Positions 34,819 to 44,385 of a stretch of DNA of 55,451 bases are shown piece after piece. The position numbers and the translations under genes are program-made. The notes under the pieces were generated by a model. It saw only the letters and a program-made list of their open reading frames with translations. It searched no databases and was not told where the DNA came from. The stretch lies in the NCBI GenBank assembly GCA_964591245.1, contig CAZPZZ010000009.1:1-55451 (forward strand), in the 5' to 3' direction. This stretch comes from CAZPZZ01 sp964591245. Lineage in GTDB: Bacteria > Acidobacteriota > Vicinamibacteria > Vicinamibacterales > UBA8438. Every line of letters begins with the position of its first letter. Positions within the stretch are counted from its first letter, which is position 1.

Positions 34819-35592
34819 ATGTTCGTTTCCTCTGCTTCGGCCACTGACACGGGACTGCGGCGGTCGATCAATGAGGATAGCCTCCTGGTTCGTGAGGATC
34901 TCGGCTGCTTCCTCGTGGCCGATGGGCTAGGAGGCCACGCCGCGGGAGAGGTGGCCTCGCGGACCGCCGTTGATGGCGTGGTGAAGTTTATCGAAGCCAC
35001 AAGGGCCGGACCATCAGAGCAAACGTGGCCCGTACCGTTCGATCCCCAGCAAAGTATGAATGCGAATCGTCTGCGAGCCGGTTTTCAGATGGGGAACCGG
35101 CTCATCGCGAGACAGATCGCCTCATCCAGTGAACTGCGGGGAATGTCGACCACGGCAGTCGCGGTACTCCTGGATGAGGACGCCACCACGGGTACCCTCG
35201 CCCATGTGGGTGATAGCCGTGCTTATATGTTCCACGAGGGGCGGCTTGAACAACTGACCCGCGATCATTCCTGGGTGGAAGAGCAGATTCAGCTGGGGAC
35301 ATTGACCGAATCCGCCGCACTCCAGCATCCCTGGCGAAATGTTGTGACCCGGGCGATGTCCGGGACCGAAGATCTTGAAGTTGACCTGAAGGAAGTGTCG
35401 TTGGAACCAGGTAACCGGTTGCTGCTCTGCTCGGATGGACTCTCTTCGGTACTGAGCGACGAAGAAATTGCCGACCGATTGCGGCGAGAGAGTGACCTGA
35501 GCGATGCGTGTCGCTCCTTAATCCAGGGAGCTAACGACGGTGGTGGTCCCGACAACGTGACCGTGATTGTGCTGGATATCCATGCTCGCTAG
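34819..35592 (+). CDS. PP2C-family protein serine/threonine phosphatase
   Basis: The 257-residue protein is a bacterial PP2C (PrpC/Stp1-like), a metal-dependent phosphatase opposing Hanks-type kinases. All motifs are seen: RRSINEDS, FLVADGLGGHAAGE (two metal-binding aspartate/glycine positions), MSTTAVA, HVGDSRAYMF, RDHSW, CSDGLSSVLSDEEI and GGPDNVTVIVL. There is no membrane segment or kinase domain. Its end overlaps the start of the ABC-exporter permease by 11 bp, which suggests coupled expression; no kinase gene is in the window. Confidence 0.93.
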   Translation: MFVSSASATDTGLRRSINEDSLLVREDLGCFLVADGLGGHAAGEVASRTAVDGVVKFIEATRAGPSEQTWPVPFDPQQSMNANRLRAGFQMGNRLIARQIASSSELRGMSTTAVAVLLDEDATTGTLAHVGDSRAYMFHEGRLEQLTRDHSWVEEQIQLGTLTESAALQHPWRNVVTRAMSGTEDLEVDLKEVSLEPGNRLLLCSDGLSSVLSDEEIADRLRRESDLSDACRSLIQGANDGGGPDNVTVIVLDIHAR

Positions 35593-36376
35593 TCTTGCCC
35601 AGCTTGTCCGGTATCGAGGGCTCATCCAGACACTGGTCTCGCGTGAGCTGAAAGCTCGCTACCGAGGATCAGTTCTGGGATTTTTCTGGTCCTTCATTAA
35701 TCCCTTGTTGTTGCTCCTTGTCTATACCTTCGTCTTCACCGTGGTTATTCCTCGGGGGGAACTCGTTAACCTCGAGCCCTATGCGGTCTTTCTGTTTTGT
35801 GGCCTGTTACCGTGGACCTGGTTTTCGTCGTCTCTGAGCGAGTGTGCCAATGTGCTCATCCTTAACGGTAACCTCATCAAGAAGGTGATGTTCCCGGCAG
35901 AGGTACTACCGGTCGTGGCCGTCTTGTCCAATCTCGCTCACTTCCTCTTCGGTTTGCCGATTCTGATCGGTTTCTTGATCTTTTATTCGGTTCCGCTCAA
36001 CCTGGCTGAGCTTATTTGGTTTCCGCTGGTCTTGGCCGTACAGTTCATCTTGACCCTGGGGCTTGGGATGGTGCTCGCGGCGCTGACAGTGCATTTCCGA
36101 GATATCAAGGATTTGCTCTCCAACCTCCTGACATTATGGTTTTTTGCCACGCCTATCATCTATCCCATGGCGCTCCTTCCACCTGAAGGCAAGGCGATCA
36201 TGGACCTCAACCCGTTCGCCCACCTGGCGATTTCTTATCAGGAGATTCTGTTCTACGACGGTCCATTCGGGCACTGGAAGTGGCTTTTGATGTTAGGCGT
36301 TGCAGGAGTGGCACTCTTTGTCTTGGGGTATGGATTGTTCGATCGGTTGCGCGACTCATTTGCGGAAGAAGTGTGA
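35582..36376 (+). CDS. wzm: O-antigen/capsule ABC exporter, permease (Wzm/TagG family)
   Basis: The 264-residue ABC-2 permease has six predicted helices. The N-terminal cytoplasmic segment ELKARYRGSVLGFFWSFINPLLLLLVYTFVF is the hallmark of Wzm/KpsM/TagG exporters of lipid-linked polysaccharide. The ATG at 35582 overlaps the phosphatase stop; a GTG five codons earlier is an alternative. The ATPase gene follows after 15 bp. No glycosyltransferases are adjacent, so the exported glycan is unknown. Confidence 0.9.
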   Translation: MLASLAQLVRYRGLIQTLVSRELKARYRGSVLGFFWSFINPLLLLLVYTFVFTVVIPRGELVNLEPYAVFLFCGLLPWTWFSSSLSECANVLILNGNLIKKVMFPAEVLPVVAVLSNLAHFLFGLPILIGFLIFYSVPLNLAELIWFPLVLAVQFILTLGLGMVLAALTVHFRDIKDLLSNLLTLWFFATPIIYPMALLPPEGKAIMDLNPFAHLAISYQEILFYDGPFGHWKWLLMLGVAGVALFVLGYGLFDRLRDSFAEEV

Positions 36377-36391
36377 GGAACTGAAGGACGA

Positions 36392-37855
36392 ATGATGGCA
36401 GCGATCGAATTGGACCGCGTCACGAAGGTATATCGTCGTCACGGGCGCCGTCGACAGTTCGCCACGCTCAAGAGCGCGCTGCTTTCCGGTAGCCTCGTGA
36501 AAGACCTCCGGCCAGACGAGAAATTCAGTGCGTTGAACGGGGTATCGCTGAGCGTTCCCCGTGGTGCGTGCTTTGGGGTGATTGGTCGCAACGGTTCTGG
36601 CAAGAGTACCTTGCTGAAGTTGGTGGCTGGGATTACGAAGCCGACCAGTGGTGACGTCCGGATTCAAGGACGGATCTCCGCCCTGATTGAACTCGGGGCT
36701 GGATTCCATCCCGAAATCAGCGGGCGCGAGAATGTGTACATCAATGGCATCATGCTCGGGTTATCCCGCCGAGAAATTGCCGAACGGTTCCACGAAATTG
36801 TCGAGTTCGCCGAACTCGAGGACTTTATAGATGCGCCGGTCAAGACCTATTCCTCCGGTATGTACATGCGTCTCGGCTTCGCTGTTGCGGTCCACGTTGA
36901 CCCAGAGATTCTGCTGGTAGATGAAGTTCTTGCTGTCGGCGATGAGGGATTCAGTCTCAAGTGTCTGGACAAGTTTGCCGAGTTCAAGCGCCGTGGAAAG
37001 ACGATTTTGCTGGTGACGCACGGGTTGGGAATGGTGGAGCGGTTTTGCGACGATGCCGTCTGGTTAGACGGTGGTCGGAAGCGAGCCGTCGGCGACCCCA
37101 AGCGAATTGTCCAGCAATACCTGAGCGATGTCGAGCAGGCAGAAGACCAATTACTTGCCGCTGTGGACGCGAAAGCACAACAGATCACCGCAATCCAGAC
37201 ATCTGCGGAAACGGAACCTGAGTCAAGTGGCGAGCTTCCCGGAGGAGGAGCTGGTGACACGGCCTCCAGCAAGTCGAATGTGGACCGAACAGACGATGCT
37301 CCCCCGGACGACATGTTTACAGCAGGGGAAGGGCGTTGGGGGTCGGGTACGGTCAGGATCGATCAAGTGACGCTTGAAGGTGAGCATGGTGCCGCCCATG
37401 TATTTCACTCCGGTGAACCAATGACCATTCGCATGGAGGTCAGTGCCGACCGGGCGGTTGATGATTTCCATTTCGGGATCAGTATCTTCAGCACAGAGGG
37501 AGAGTGCTGCTACGGGACTAATACGTTCATTGAGAAATTTGCCTCCGAGGCATTCGAAGGTACTGGTCAGGTGGCGTTCGAAATTGCACGACTGGATCTC
37601 GTAGAGGGGACCTACAAACTTGATGTGGCAGTTCACAAACGCGACGGCTTTTCCTACGACTACCATCGATTGCTGTACACCTTTAGGGTGAAGTCGCGTA
37701 TCAAAGATGTCGGAATCTACCGCCCTCGGCACATCTGGCACTTCAGCGAGAATCTACAATTCACGCGTGACCGCGAGGCGCGTGACAAGGGTGGGCAAGT
37801 GACCCCGGTCGTGGACTCACCTTCTGTGGACGCGGCGGCCCATCCTAAGGCTTGA
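36392..37855 (+). CDS. wzt: O-antigen ABC exporter, ATPase with C-terminal carbohydrate-binding domain (Wzt)
   Basis: The 487-residue protein has an N-terminal ABC domain: Walker A GRNGSGKS near 68-75, the signature YSSGMYMRLGF, Walker B ILLVDEVLAVGD, and H-loop THG. A linker of about 65 acidic, low-complexity residues follows (about 245-310). A beta-rich Wzt_C domain (about 315-465) comes next, including FHSGEPMTIRMEV and GTYKLDVAVHKRDG. In Wzt proteins that domain recognises the capped end of the O-chain before export. A second ATG follows the first at once. It works with Wzm. Confidence 0.92.
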   Translation: MMAAIELDRVTKVYRRHGRRRQFATLKSALLSGSLVKDLRPDEKFSALNGVSLSVPRGACFGVIGRNGSGKSTLLKLVAGITKPTSGDVRIQGRISALIELGAGFHPEISGRENVYINGIMLGLSRREIAERFHEIVEFAELEDFIDAPVKTYSSGMYMRLGFAVAVHVDPEILLVDEVLAVGDEGFSLKCLDKFAEFKRRGKTILLVTHGLGMVERFCDDAVWLDGGRKRAVGDPKRIVQQYLSDVEQAEDQLLAAVDAKAQQITAIQTSAETEPESSGELPGGGAGDTASSKSNVDRTDDAPPDDMFTAGEGRWGSGTVRIDQVTLEGEHGAAHVFHSGEPMTIRMEVSADRAVDDFHFGISIFSTEGECCYGTNTFIEKFASEAFEGTGQVAFEIARLDLVEGTYKLDVAVHKRDGFSYDYHRLLYTFRVKSRIKDVGIYRPRHIWHFSENLQFTRDREARDKGGQVTPVVDSPSVDAAAHPKA

Positions 37856-37894
37856 TCTTAGCGGCGGATGAGGAATCAACCGCTGTCATAAACC

Positions 37895-40800
37895 ATGTCG
37901 CTGACCCTTCAGGCAGTGCTGAAGTCGGCGTCGACTCAACTTGGGTTCGGCGGCGTCATCTGCCCGCTTACGGGCCTCACCTCTTCGGCCAAAGGTTTTG
38001 CGGTGGCGGTAGCTGCCGTCGATACACCGGTTCTGGTGATCGTACCGACGGACGGCGAGGTTGAGCAGATGGTGGCCGACACCCGGTTCTTTCTGGCCGG
38101 TCTGACAGGGATTGCTGAAGATGAGCTGCGACATGGTGTCTTGCCATTTCCCTCCCACGACGTTGATCCCTATCGAGGCCTGACCCCGCACTTCGATGTG
38201 ACCGCGGCTCGCGCCCGGGCCTTGCATGGACTGGCCGCCGGGCGGGCACGGGTCATTGTCGCCGCTGCCGCAGGACTACTACCGAAGCTCAGCGCGCCGG
38301 AACGACTTCTCACGGCGAGTTGTCGGCTCTCCGTTGGGTTGTTGATGGAACCGCCGGACCTGGGTGATCTGCTGGCGGATGCGGGTTTCACCCCAGGCGA
38401 CCCGGTGGACGCTCATGGCGAATTTTGTCTTCGTGGCGGTGTCGTTGATTTTTTTCCAGCGGGTGACGCCGGGCCGATCCGCGTCGAATTTGCGGGAGAC
38501 AGTCTCGAGTCACTTCGGCGTGTCGACCCGGCGACGCAACGGTCGAGCCGGACGCTCGACCAGACTGAGATTCTTCCTCTTCGGGAACTCTTCGAACTCT
38601 CTGGTGAGGGTACATCCACGGACGCCGGTGATCCAGACCGTTCTGCCTGGTTGCTCGACTACCTCGCCCATATTCCCAGGTGCCAGGTCTACCTTTCGGA
38701 ATCAGACGCGTCACGGGCGATGGTCCGAAAACGGTCGGAGCAAGCGGCCACCAGCTATCTCGACGCAGAAAAACGTGGAGATCTGGCCCTGCCTCTCGAG
38801 CACTTGTTTGTGGAGGTTACGGCGCTAGAGCACTGGCTCGATTCCGCCGTGCACCTTGAGCAGCTCTGGGAAGATCAGGAGACAGCGGCAACCGTGCGGC
38901 ACGTTAGTTGTCAACCGGTCCGCGAGTTTCATGGCCGACTGGGCGATTGGGCAGCCGAGATCGCGGAGGCGCAGACCCGGGGAGAAACAGCGCTTCTCGT
39001 CGCCAGTACGTCTGGCCGTGCCGAACGAGTGGTTGAGCTGCTGGGTGACCATGACGTTGTTGGTTTACAGGTCGATCACGCCGAAGAGATCCATGGTGCG
39101 GCGCTGCTCATTGCGACAGGTCAGCTCACCGCCGGCTTCCGGTTGCCTGACGCGGGACTTACCGTCTTCGCCGAATCGGATGTCTTCGATGAGGAAAGAC
39201 GTATCCGAGATCGGCGGCCAGGACCGGCCCGCTCATTTCTATCCGATTTCCGCGACCTGAAAACCGGTGACCATGTGGTCCATGCCGATCATGGCGTCGG
39301 CAAGTTCGTCGGACTCACTCAAATTCCAGTTGGATTCGAGCAGCATGAGTTCATGGAGTTGCGTTATGCCGGGCAGAGCAAATTGTTCGTGCCGGTGCAG
39401 CAGATCGATCTCTTACAGAAATACAGCGGTGCCGGGAAGGCGACGCTGGATCGACTTGGCGGTACGTCCTGGGCCAAGACCAAGAAGAAGGTCAAACGGG
39501 CCGTGCGTGACATGGCTGAAGAGCTGCTCAAACTCTACGCCGCCCGTAAAGCGATGCCGGGGCACGCGTTCAGTTCCGACAGTCACTGGCATCGGGAATT
39601 TGACGATGCCTTCGCGTATCAACTCACGGAAGATCAGACCGCTGCGATTGAGGATATTCGACGGGACATGGAGTCCACGACTCCGATGGACCGACTGCTC
39701 TGCGGTGACGTCGGCTATGGCAAGACGGAAGTCGCGATGCGGGCGGCATTCAAGGCGGTTATGGATGGCAAGCAGGTGGGATTTCTGGCTCCGACGACGG
39801 TCCTCGCCTTCCAGCACTACAAGACGTTGTCAGACCGTTTCGCGGCATTTCCGATACAGATCGATCTTGTCAGTCGTTTTCGTACAAGGGGTGAGCAGAA
39901 AGAAACACTTACCGCGCTGGCGGAAGGGAAGGTGGACGTCATCGTCGGTACCCACCGACTACTGTCCAAAGACGTACGGTTTCACGATTTGGGATTGCTC
40001 ATCGTCGATGAAGAGCAGCGTTTCGGTGTGGCGCACAAGGAGCGGATCAAACAAATTCGCAGGCGGGTTGACGTGCTGACGATGACGGCCACCCCCATCC
40101 CCCGTACGTTGAATATGTCGATCGTCGGGATACGTGACATGTCGGTCATCGAGACGCCACCGAAAGATCGGCAATCTATCCAGACCAATGTCGTCCGGTT
40201 CGATCATCAAGTTATTGCGAGAGCGATTCGCACTGAGCTCGAGCGGGGAGGGCAGGTCTATTTTCTCCACAGTCGGGTCACATCTATTTATGCCATGGGT
40301 GAATTTCTGACGAGACTGCTACCAGAGGCGCGGGTGGCGGTGGCGCATGGGCAAATGCGGGAGGGAGAGCTGGAACGCTGCATGATTGATTTCGTGCAGT
40401 ACAAGTACGACGTGTTGCTGGCGACAACGATTATTGAGAACGGATTGGACATTCCGAACGCGAACACCATTATTGTGAACCATGCGGAGCGGTTTGGATT
40501 GGCGCAGCTGTACCAACTCCGAGGCAGGGTGGGACGCTCCGATCGCCGGGCCTACGCCTATTTGCTCGTGCCGCCCGAAGGTTCGTTGACCTCGGTCGCG
40601 CGCCAACGTCTTTCGGCAATCCGCGAGTTCAGCGACCTGGGTAGCGGTTTTCGTATCGCGGCTCTCGATCTCGAGATTCGCGGGGCCGGCAATCTCCTGG
40701 GTGGAGAGCAAAGTGGCCATATTGAATCCATTGGGTTCGATCTCTACGTCAAGCTGCTCGAAGAATCTGTGCGCGAGCTAAAAGGCGAAGAGCTGGATGA

Positions 40801-41374
40801 CACCGCGCGTGCATCGGTCAACCTCAACGTCGATTTGAAGATTGACGAGCGCTATGTCGCTGATACCAATCAGCGCCTTATGATCTATCGCCGTGTGGCA
40901 TCGGTGCGTTCTGAGAAGGAGCTCAGTGTGCTGCTCGATGAACTTGGTGACCGCTACGGCCCGATCCCATCTTCGGTGGCGACGTTGATTGAATACGGGC
41001 GGATCCGGCTTCTGGCGGACGAACTTGGTGTAGAGACAATCGACCGCAATGATCAACTGCTAGTCGTGAAGCTCGGGGCAACAACTCCTGTAGACCCAAT
41101 GGAACTGGTCCGCTTCGTCGAACGACGCCAAGACGTGTTGTTGAAGCCTCCGGGAGTCTTATACGTCAATATTCGGGAGGATCGGGAGGCACAGCGTTCC
41201 ACGGAAAATCAGTCTTGGTGGACCACGCGTGCTCGAAGCGGAGGTGTGGAGGCAGGTTTCTCGCGTACAGAGTTCCAACGTGCTACGCGCAATCGGAGCG
41301 GGGTGGCGGCGCTCTTGGACCAGGTCGGTAGTCTGCTGGTGGAGTTGAGTCGGCTTGGGGCGATAGAATCGTGA
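37895..41374 (+). CDS. mfd: Transcription-repair coupling factor
   Basis: Mfd removes RNA polymerase stalled at lesions and recruits UvrA. The 1159-residue protein has the UvrB-homology N-terminus (FCLRGGVVDFFP), the RNA polymerase-interacting domain (GDHVVHADHGVGKFVGL), and the RecG-like translocase with Walker A CGDVGYGKTEVAMRAAFK, IVDEEQRFGV and the TATPIPRTLNMS motif. The C-terminal TRCF domain is complete. It lies 39 bp after wzt. Confidence 0.96.
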   Translation: MSLTLQAVLKSASTQLGFGGVICPLTGLTSSAKGFAVAVAAVDTPVLVIVPTDGEVEQMVADTRFFLAGLTGIAEDELRHGVLPFPSHDVDPYRGLTPHFDVTAARARALHGLAAGRARVIVAAAAGLLPKLSAPERLLTASCRLSVGLLMEPPDLGDLLADAGFTPGDPVDAHGEFCLRGGVVDFFPAGDAGPIRVEFAGDSLESLRRVDPATQRSSRTLDQTEILPLRELFELSGEGTSTDAGDPDRSAWLLDYLAHIPRCQVYLSESDASRAMVRKRSEQAATSYLDAEKRGDLALPLEHLFVEVTALEHWLDSAVHLEQLWEDQETAATVRHVSCQPVREFHGRLGDWAAEIAEAQTRGETALLVASTSGRAERVVELLGDHDVVGLQVDHAEEIHGAALLIATGQLTAGFRLPDAGLTVFAESDVFDEERRIRDRRPGPARSFLSDFRDLKTGDHVVHADHGVGKFVGLTQIPVGFEQHEFMELRYAGQSKLFVPVQQIDLLQKYSGAGKATLDRLGGTSWAKTKKKVKRAVRDMAEELLKLYAARKAMPGHAFSSDSHWHREFDDAFAYQLTEDQTAAIEDIRRDMESTTPMDRLLCGDVGYGKTEVAMRAAFKAVMDGKQVGFLAPTTVLAFQHYKTLSDRFAAFPIQIDLVSRFRTRGEQKETLTALAEGKVDVIVGTHRLLSKDVRFHDLGLLIVDEEQRFGVAHKERIKQIRRRVDVLTMTATPIPRTLNMSIVGIRDMSVIETPPKDRQSIQTNVVRFDHQVIARAIRTELERGGQVYFLHSRVTSIYAMGEFLTRLLPEARVAVAHGQMREGELERCMIDFVQYKYDVLLATTIIENGLDIPNANTIIVNHAERFGLAQLYQLRGRVGRSDRRAYAYLLVPPEGSLTSVARQRLSAIREFSDLGSGFRIAALDLEIRGAGNLLGGEQSGHIESIGFDLYVKLLEESVRELKGEELDDTARASVNLNVDLKIDERYVADTNQRLMIYRRVASVRSEKELSVLLDELGDRYGPIPSSVATLIEYGRIRLLADELGVETIDRNDQLLVVKLGATTPVDPMELVRFVERRQDVLLKPPGVLYVNIREDREAQRSTENQSWWTTRARSGGVEAGFSRTEFQRATRNRSGVAALLDQVGSLLVELSRLGAIES

Positions 41375-41510
41375 GGGTGTGTCTGGTTCCGGGCGAGTGC
41401 AATATGCCCTTGCGGGCCGGTTGGAACGATTTACGATGGCGTGGGACGAAACCCAGGAGGATTCTGGTGTTTGGTTCAGTACCGAATAACGGTTTCAAAG
41501 GGTGATAGGA

Positions 41511-42605
41511 ATGCAGCAATCCCTGAAGGGAATGATGGTGGTCTGGATCGGCGTGATGACACTCTGTGCGGGACTTCTCTTTACCGCTCCGGCGACAGGA
41601 CAGTCCCTTGTCTCCGGGACCCCTGGTGCGCTGGTTCTCCAGCGCATCTTGGTCACGGTCAATGGTGATCTCATTACGCAGACAGACCTGGAGCAGGCGC
41701 AGATCAACTGGTTGCGGGGGCGTCCGGTACCACCGCAGACGGATGAAGAGCTCGCGCGTGTCATCCAGGAGATCACTCCTGAGGTGATCACGAATGCTGT
41801 CGAGCAACTATTACTCGTACAGCGTGGTCGCGAGATGGGTTATGCGCTGAGTGATGAGCAGTTCGACGAGATCCTGGAAGGGATCAAAGAAGAAAACGAC
41901 ATGGATGACGAGGAGCTCGTGATGGCGCTGCAGCGTGACGAGGGCATGACACTTGCCGATCTCCGCGGAACGATGGAAGAGCAGATGCTTGTGGGTCAAG
42001 TGCAACAGGTGGAGGTCCTGGGACGGATCAACATGACCGATACCGAAGCCCGCGAGTACTATGACTCCAACCCAGACGAATTTACTGAACCGTCCACCGT
42101 GACTCTACGCGAACTTCTAGTGGCGGTTCGCAGCGGTGGAGGTACGTTTAACGTGGCCCGTGACAATCAAGCACGTGCGCGGGCAGAGGGTCTCCTGACA
42201 CGCGCACAAAGTGGTGAAGACTTTACCCTTTTGGTGGAGGAGTTTTCTGATGCGGCCTCGAAAGCCAATGGTGGGGTGATCGGTCCGATCGACCTCAATG
42301 ATCTGTCAGAGAACGTGCTGGAATGGATCGACGGGCTGGAGAGCGGCGATTTCAGCGCTGTGCAACGGACGCCAGCAGGTTATCAGATCTTGAAACTCGA
42401 AGAGTTCAAGGCGCCCGCTCCCGCGCCCTTCGAGGAGGTGCGTGAGGGGATCATCGATAGTGTCTTCAATGAACGCCGCTTAGAGGGGCTGACCGAATAC
42501 CTCAGTGACCTGCGGGAGGAAGCCATTATCGAGTGGAAGGACGAAGGGCTCAACCAGATCTACGACCAATATGTCGAGGAGCGCGCGAGTCAGAGTGGCG
42601 GCTGA
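41511..42605 (+). CDS. SurA-like periplasmic peptidyl-prolyl isomerase/chaperone
   Basis: The 364-residue protein starts with a signal peptide (KGMMVVWIGVMTLCAGLLFTAPATGQS). A SurA N-terminal helical domain (about 45-185, ILVTVNGDLITQTDLEQA) and one parvulin-type rotamase domain (about 190-315, with TLRELLV, GEDFTLLVEEFSDAASKANGGVIGPI and TPAGYQILKLEE) follow. It should assist outer-membrane protein folding. The ATG at 41511 has AAAGGG at good spacing; a GTG three codons earlier is possible. It lies 136 bp after mfd. Confidence 0.87.
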   Translation: MQQSLKGMMVVWIGVMTLCAGLLFTAPATGQSLVSGTPGALVLQRILVTVNGDLITQTDLEQAQINWLRGRPVPPQTDEELARVIQEITPEVITNAVEQLLLVQRGREMGYALSDEQFDEILEGIKEENDMDDEELVMALQRDEGMTLADLRGTMEEQMLVGQVQQVEVLGRINMTDTEAREYYDSNPDEFTEPSTVTLRELLVAVRSGGGTFNVARDNQARARAEGLLTRAQSGEDFTLLVEEFSDAASKANGGVIGPIDLNDLSENVLEWIDGLESGDFSAVQRTPAGYQILKLEEFKAPAPAPFEEVREGIIDSVFNERRLEGLTEYLSDLREEAIIEWKDEGLNQIYDQYVEERASQSGG

Positions 42606-42613
42606 GCCGCGTT

Positions 42614-43165
42614 ATGGACGCAGGTGTCGACACGTCGGTGACTCGCGCGTCTGGCCTCACCGACAGACTTGAGGAAGCCGATCCGTGGTTCGCAATCTGG
42701 ACCCGTTCACGGCATGAGAAGGCCGTTCGCGATCAGCTCAGCCGTAAGCGGGTCGAGGCGTTCCTACCGACGATCGAGCGCTGGAGTCGCTGGCAAGATC
42801 GCCGAAAGAAGATTGATTGGCCACTGTTCCCTGGTTACTGCTTCGTACGATTTGCCCGAGAGTCTCGATTGCGCGTTCTGAAGTGTTCCGGTGTGGTCGG
42901 CATTGTTTCTTTCAACGGTGAACCGGCGACGATTCCGGCGCACGAGATAGAAAGCATCCGTCGCCTTATCGCGACGGATCTGCGATATGACCCCTGTCCG
43001 CTGCTCAGCGAGGGCACAATGGTTGAAGTAGAACATGGGCCATTGAAGGGTGTCGTTGGGCGATTGATTCGGAAGGGTAGGCACGCACGTCTGGTCTTGG
43101 CCGTGAACCTTATTGGCCAGGGGGTCTCAGTCGAGGTTGACGCGGCAGATATCAAGGTCTACTGA
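42614..43165 (+). CDS. Specialised NusG paralogue (RfaH/UpxY-like antiterminator)
   Basis: The 183-residue protein has an NGN domain (DPWFAIWTRSRHEKAVRDQLSRKRVEAFLPTIERW, about 23-57, then FPGYCFVRF) and a C-terminal KOW domain (GTMVEVEHGPLKGVVGRLIRKG). The KDWPLFPGY-like stretch (here KIDWPLFPGYCFVRF) and the cysteine at FPGYC are typical of paralogues such as RfaH, LoaP and UpxY that serve long polysaccharide operons, not of housekeeping NusG, which sits beside secE/rplK. The ATG at 42614 lies 8 bp after the SurA-like gene. Its target operon is not in view. Confidence 0.83.
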   Translation: MDAGVDTSVTRASGLTDRLEEADPWFAIWTRSRHEKAVRDQLSRKRVEAFLPTIERWSRWQDRRKKIDWPLFPGYCFVRFARESRLRVLKCSGVVGIVSFNGEPATIPAHEIESIRRLIATDLRYDPCPLLSEGTMVEVEHGPLKGVVGRLIRKGRHARLVLAVNLIGQGVSVEVDAADIKVY

Positions 43166-43167
43166 AT

Positions 43168-44277
43168 ATGCAGAAAGAGGCATCGGTCGCGATCGGATCT
43201 GTCACGCTCAACTCACCGTTCGCGTTGGCACCCATGGCGGGCATGACGGACACGGCGTTCCGACGTCTGGTCAAGCGGCGCGGCGGGTGTGGACTCGTGG
43301 TGACAGAGATGGTCAGTTCTGAAGGGCTGGTACGTGGAATTGGCCGGACCCTTGAGTATGCAGAGTACACCGAGGAAGAACGACCGGTGTCGATTCAAAT
43401 CTTTGGTGGCGATCCGGCCAAGATGGCCGCGGCTGCCCAGATTGTCGAAGGTATGGGCGCAGATATCGTTGATGTCAACATGGGCTGTCCGGTGCCCAAG
43501 ATTGCAAAACACCAGGCCGGGTGCAGCTTGATGCGCACGCCAGAGCATGCCGCGAATGTTGTGGCGTCGATGACCCGCGCCGTGTCGATACCGGTAACCG
43601 TGAAGATGCGTTCGGGGTGGGACGATGATCAAGTAAATGCTCCGAGGGTTGCCAGGATGATGGAGCATGCTGGTGCTTCCGCACTTGCGGTGCACGGTCG
43701 CACTGCGGCTCAATCGTACCGGGGGCGCTCTGATTGGGGACTTATCGATGATGTGGCCCGAACGGTGTCGATTCCCGTATTCGGGAGCGGCGATTGCGTG
43801 GCCCCTGATGACTTGGTCGGTCGCATGCGAGAGACGGCTGTCGCAGGTGTGTTGGTCGGGCGTGGAGCATTGCGCAATCCTTGGATTTTCGAGCAGGCGC
43901 GCAGTGTGGGTGACGGTGGTGTTGCGCGTCCTGTGACGGCTGCTGAGCGCGGGCGGTTTTTACTTGCCTACCTTGAGCTACTCCTCAGTGAGGGAGCAGC
44001 TGAAGCGAACGGGTTTCGCCACACGGCGACAGGTGATCACCGTGTCAATTCTCGGCGGCGCAGTGCCAAGACCAGGGAACGATGGGTTATCAACAAATTG
44101 CGCGCTCTCGGCTCGTGGTACACCAAAGGCGTAGACAGTGGTTCCCGACTCAGGATTTCAATTAATCAGGCCGACTCTATCGATGAACTCAGAGCGATTA
44201 TCTGTGGTTTCTTCGGAGTGCCGCTGCTAGAGAATGACGAGCGTCTGGACGTGTGGTGTAACGCGACGGGCAGCTGA
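43168..44277 (+). CDS. dusB: tRNA-dihydrouridine synthase (DusB family)
   Basis: This FMN enzyme reduces uridines in tRNA D-loops. The 369-residue protein has the N-terminal LAPMAGMTDTAFRRLV, the catalytic cysteine at 107 in VNMGCPVPK, the FMN-binding HGRTAAQSYRGRSDW and GSGDCVAPDD segments, and a C-terminal helical domain. The start is 2 bp after the NusG-like stop, so cotranscription is likely. DusB is the best-fitting subfamily. Confidence 0.92.
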   Translation: MQKEASVAIGSVTLNSPFALAPMAGMTDTAFRRLVKRRGGCGLVVTEMVSSEGLVRGIGRTLEYAEYTEEERPVSIQIFGGDPAKMAAAAQIVEGMGADIVDVNMGCPVPKIAKHQAGCSLMRTPEHAANVVASMTRAVSIPVTVKMRSGWDDDQVNAPRVARMMEHAGASALAVHGRTAAQSYRGRSDWGLIDDVARTVSIPVFGSGDCVAPDDLVGRMRETAVAGVLVGRGALRNPWIFEQARSVGDGGVARPVTAAERGRFLLAYLELLLSEGAAEANGFRHTATGDHRVNSRRRSAKTRERWVINKLRALGSWYTKGVDSGSRLRISINQADSIDELRAIICGFFGVPLLENDERLDVWCNATGS

Positions 44278-44385
44278 CGACGGGACCGTCGATTGCAGCC
44301 GGTAGCACTTTCAGGTGGCTGTCTGTTTCCGTTTGTAAAGGCGTGGCGCACCTGCCTTGTGACCCCAATTTAGGAGCTATCGCCC

